A DNA stretch of 64,000 nucleotides from Acinetobacter higginsii (GTDB lineage Bacteria; Pseudomonadota; Gammaproteobacteria; Pseudomonadales; Moraxellaceae), in contig NZ_KB850070.1 in NCBI RefSeq assembly GCF_000369525.1, positions 62,001 through 126,000 on the forward strand. Direction: 5' to 3'. Below are positions 63,776-64,000 of the stretch, piece after piece; position 1 is the first letter of the stretch; every line of letters begins with the position of its first letter. The notes beneath the pieces were generated by a model that saw only the letters and a list, made by a program, of their open reading frames with translations, was not told the origin of the DNA and made no database searches. A program made the position numbers and the translations under genes.

Positions 63776-64000
63776 GAACCTATTTTGAGAAGCTGTTAAA
63801 TCCATCTCAAGCACAAACCCAGCTTCCTTTTATTTTCCCCCTATTGATTGCACTGATTTCAGGTGCAATCTTTAGTTTGGCTTTAGCCCCATATTATTTT
63901 TGGTGGCTTGCGATTCTATCGCCTGCACTATTGTATGCCGTATTACGTCAACGTAGCCCACGCCAAGCTTTTGCGTTGGGTTGGGCCTATGGTTTTGGTT
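63772..64000 (+). CDS. lnt: Apolipoprotein N-acyltransferase (N-terminal part)
   Basis: The first 76 codons of a membrane protein starting MRTYFEKLLNPSQAQTQLPF, with hydrophobic helices (LLIALISGAIFSLALAPYYF) typical of Lnt. The start overlaps the corC stop. The catalytic nitrilase domain is beyond the window. Confidence 0.88.
   Translation, partial: MRTYFEKLLNPSQAQTQLPFIFPLLIALISGAIFSLALAPYYFWWLAILSPALLYAVLRQRSPRQAFALGWAYGFG

Overview
This 64 kb window is ordinary bacterial chromosome, and it almost certainly comes from Acinetobacter (Moraxellaceae, Gammaproteobacteria). The evidence is a low-to-moderate GC content, a MATE pump that closely resembles AbeM, a leuC-leuD-lipoprotein-leuB block, RNase E in the gammaproteobacterial layout, and many Acinetobacter-style lipoproteins and AraC/LysR/TetR regulators. 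The species cannot be decided from this sequence. I see no prophage, CRISPR array, plasmid genes or complete insertion sequence.

Layout. 1-470: the end of an unknown gene facing a probable CsrB/RsmZ-type regulatory RNA with its own GacA-like box. 0.5-9.2 kb: an EEP-family membrane protein, asd, a FimV-like protein split into two genes, asparaginase, truA, an AraC-type regulator and infA. 9.2-14.2 kb: small secreted proteins and the leucine block (leuC, leuD, a lipoprotein gene, leuB). 14.4-16.2 kb: an AT-rich island with two orphan envelope genes and a DUF2061 gene under a Fur-like box. 16.2-24.6 kb: a LysR regulator, a Ser/Cys/Gly-tailed membrane protein, a Spo0M-like protein, DUF2252, a HAD phosphatase, rppH, ptsP and a lipoprotein. 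25-33 kb: catalase, a DCC/DoxX pair, an MBL hydrolase, LysR, GST, a WYL regulator, a HAD phosphatase and rluC. 33.1-39.8 kb: a long, highly folded leader in front of rne, an acyl-CoA synthetase and two identical tRNA-Lys genes. 39.8-47.4 kb: hemW, a YdcZ-like transporter, the AbeM-like pump, an ABC1 kinase, a zinc-independent L31 with a Zur-like operator, fluoride riboswitch-crcB-DUF190, DUF2071 and HopJ-family genes. 47.4-53.5 kb: an SDR/TetR divergent pair, a flavin reductase, a GFA protein, a dicarboxylate symporter, a BaiN-like flavoprotein and trmB. 53.5-64 kb: a MITE-like element, yacG, a large unrecognised helical protein, an MBL hydrolase, hemH, DUF4062, murI, DUF1285, ETF-QO, tusA, corC and the start of lnt.

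How it fits together. Most genes are housekeeping: amino-acid synthesis (asd, leuBCD), RNA metabolism (rne, rppH, rluC, truA, trmB), haem (hemH, hemW), cell wall and lipoproteins (murI, lnt) and respiration (ETF-QO). Between them lies a large amount of RNA-level and operator-level regulation. The strongest candidates for unusual biology are non-coding: the GGA-rich small RNA at 222-393, the rne leader at about 33350-33730, the fluoride riboswitch followed by a 24-codon leader ORF, the terminal-inverted-repeat element at 53546-53813, and the long hairpin before the tRNA-Lys pair.
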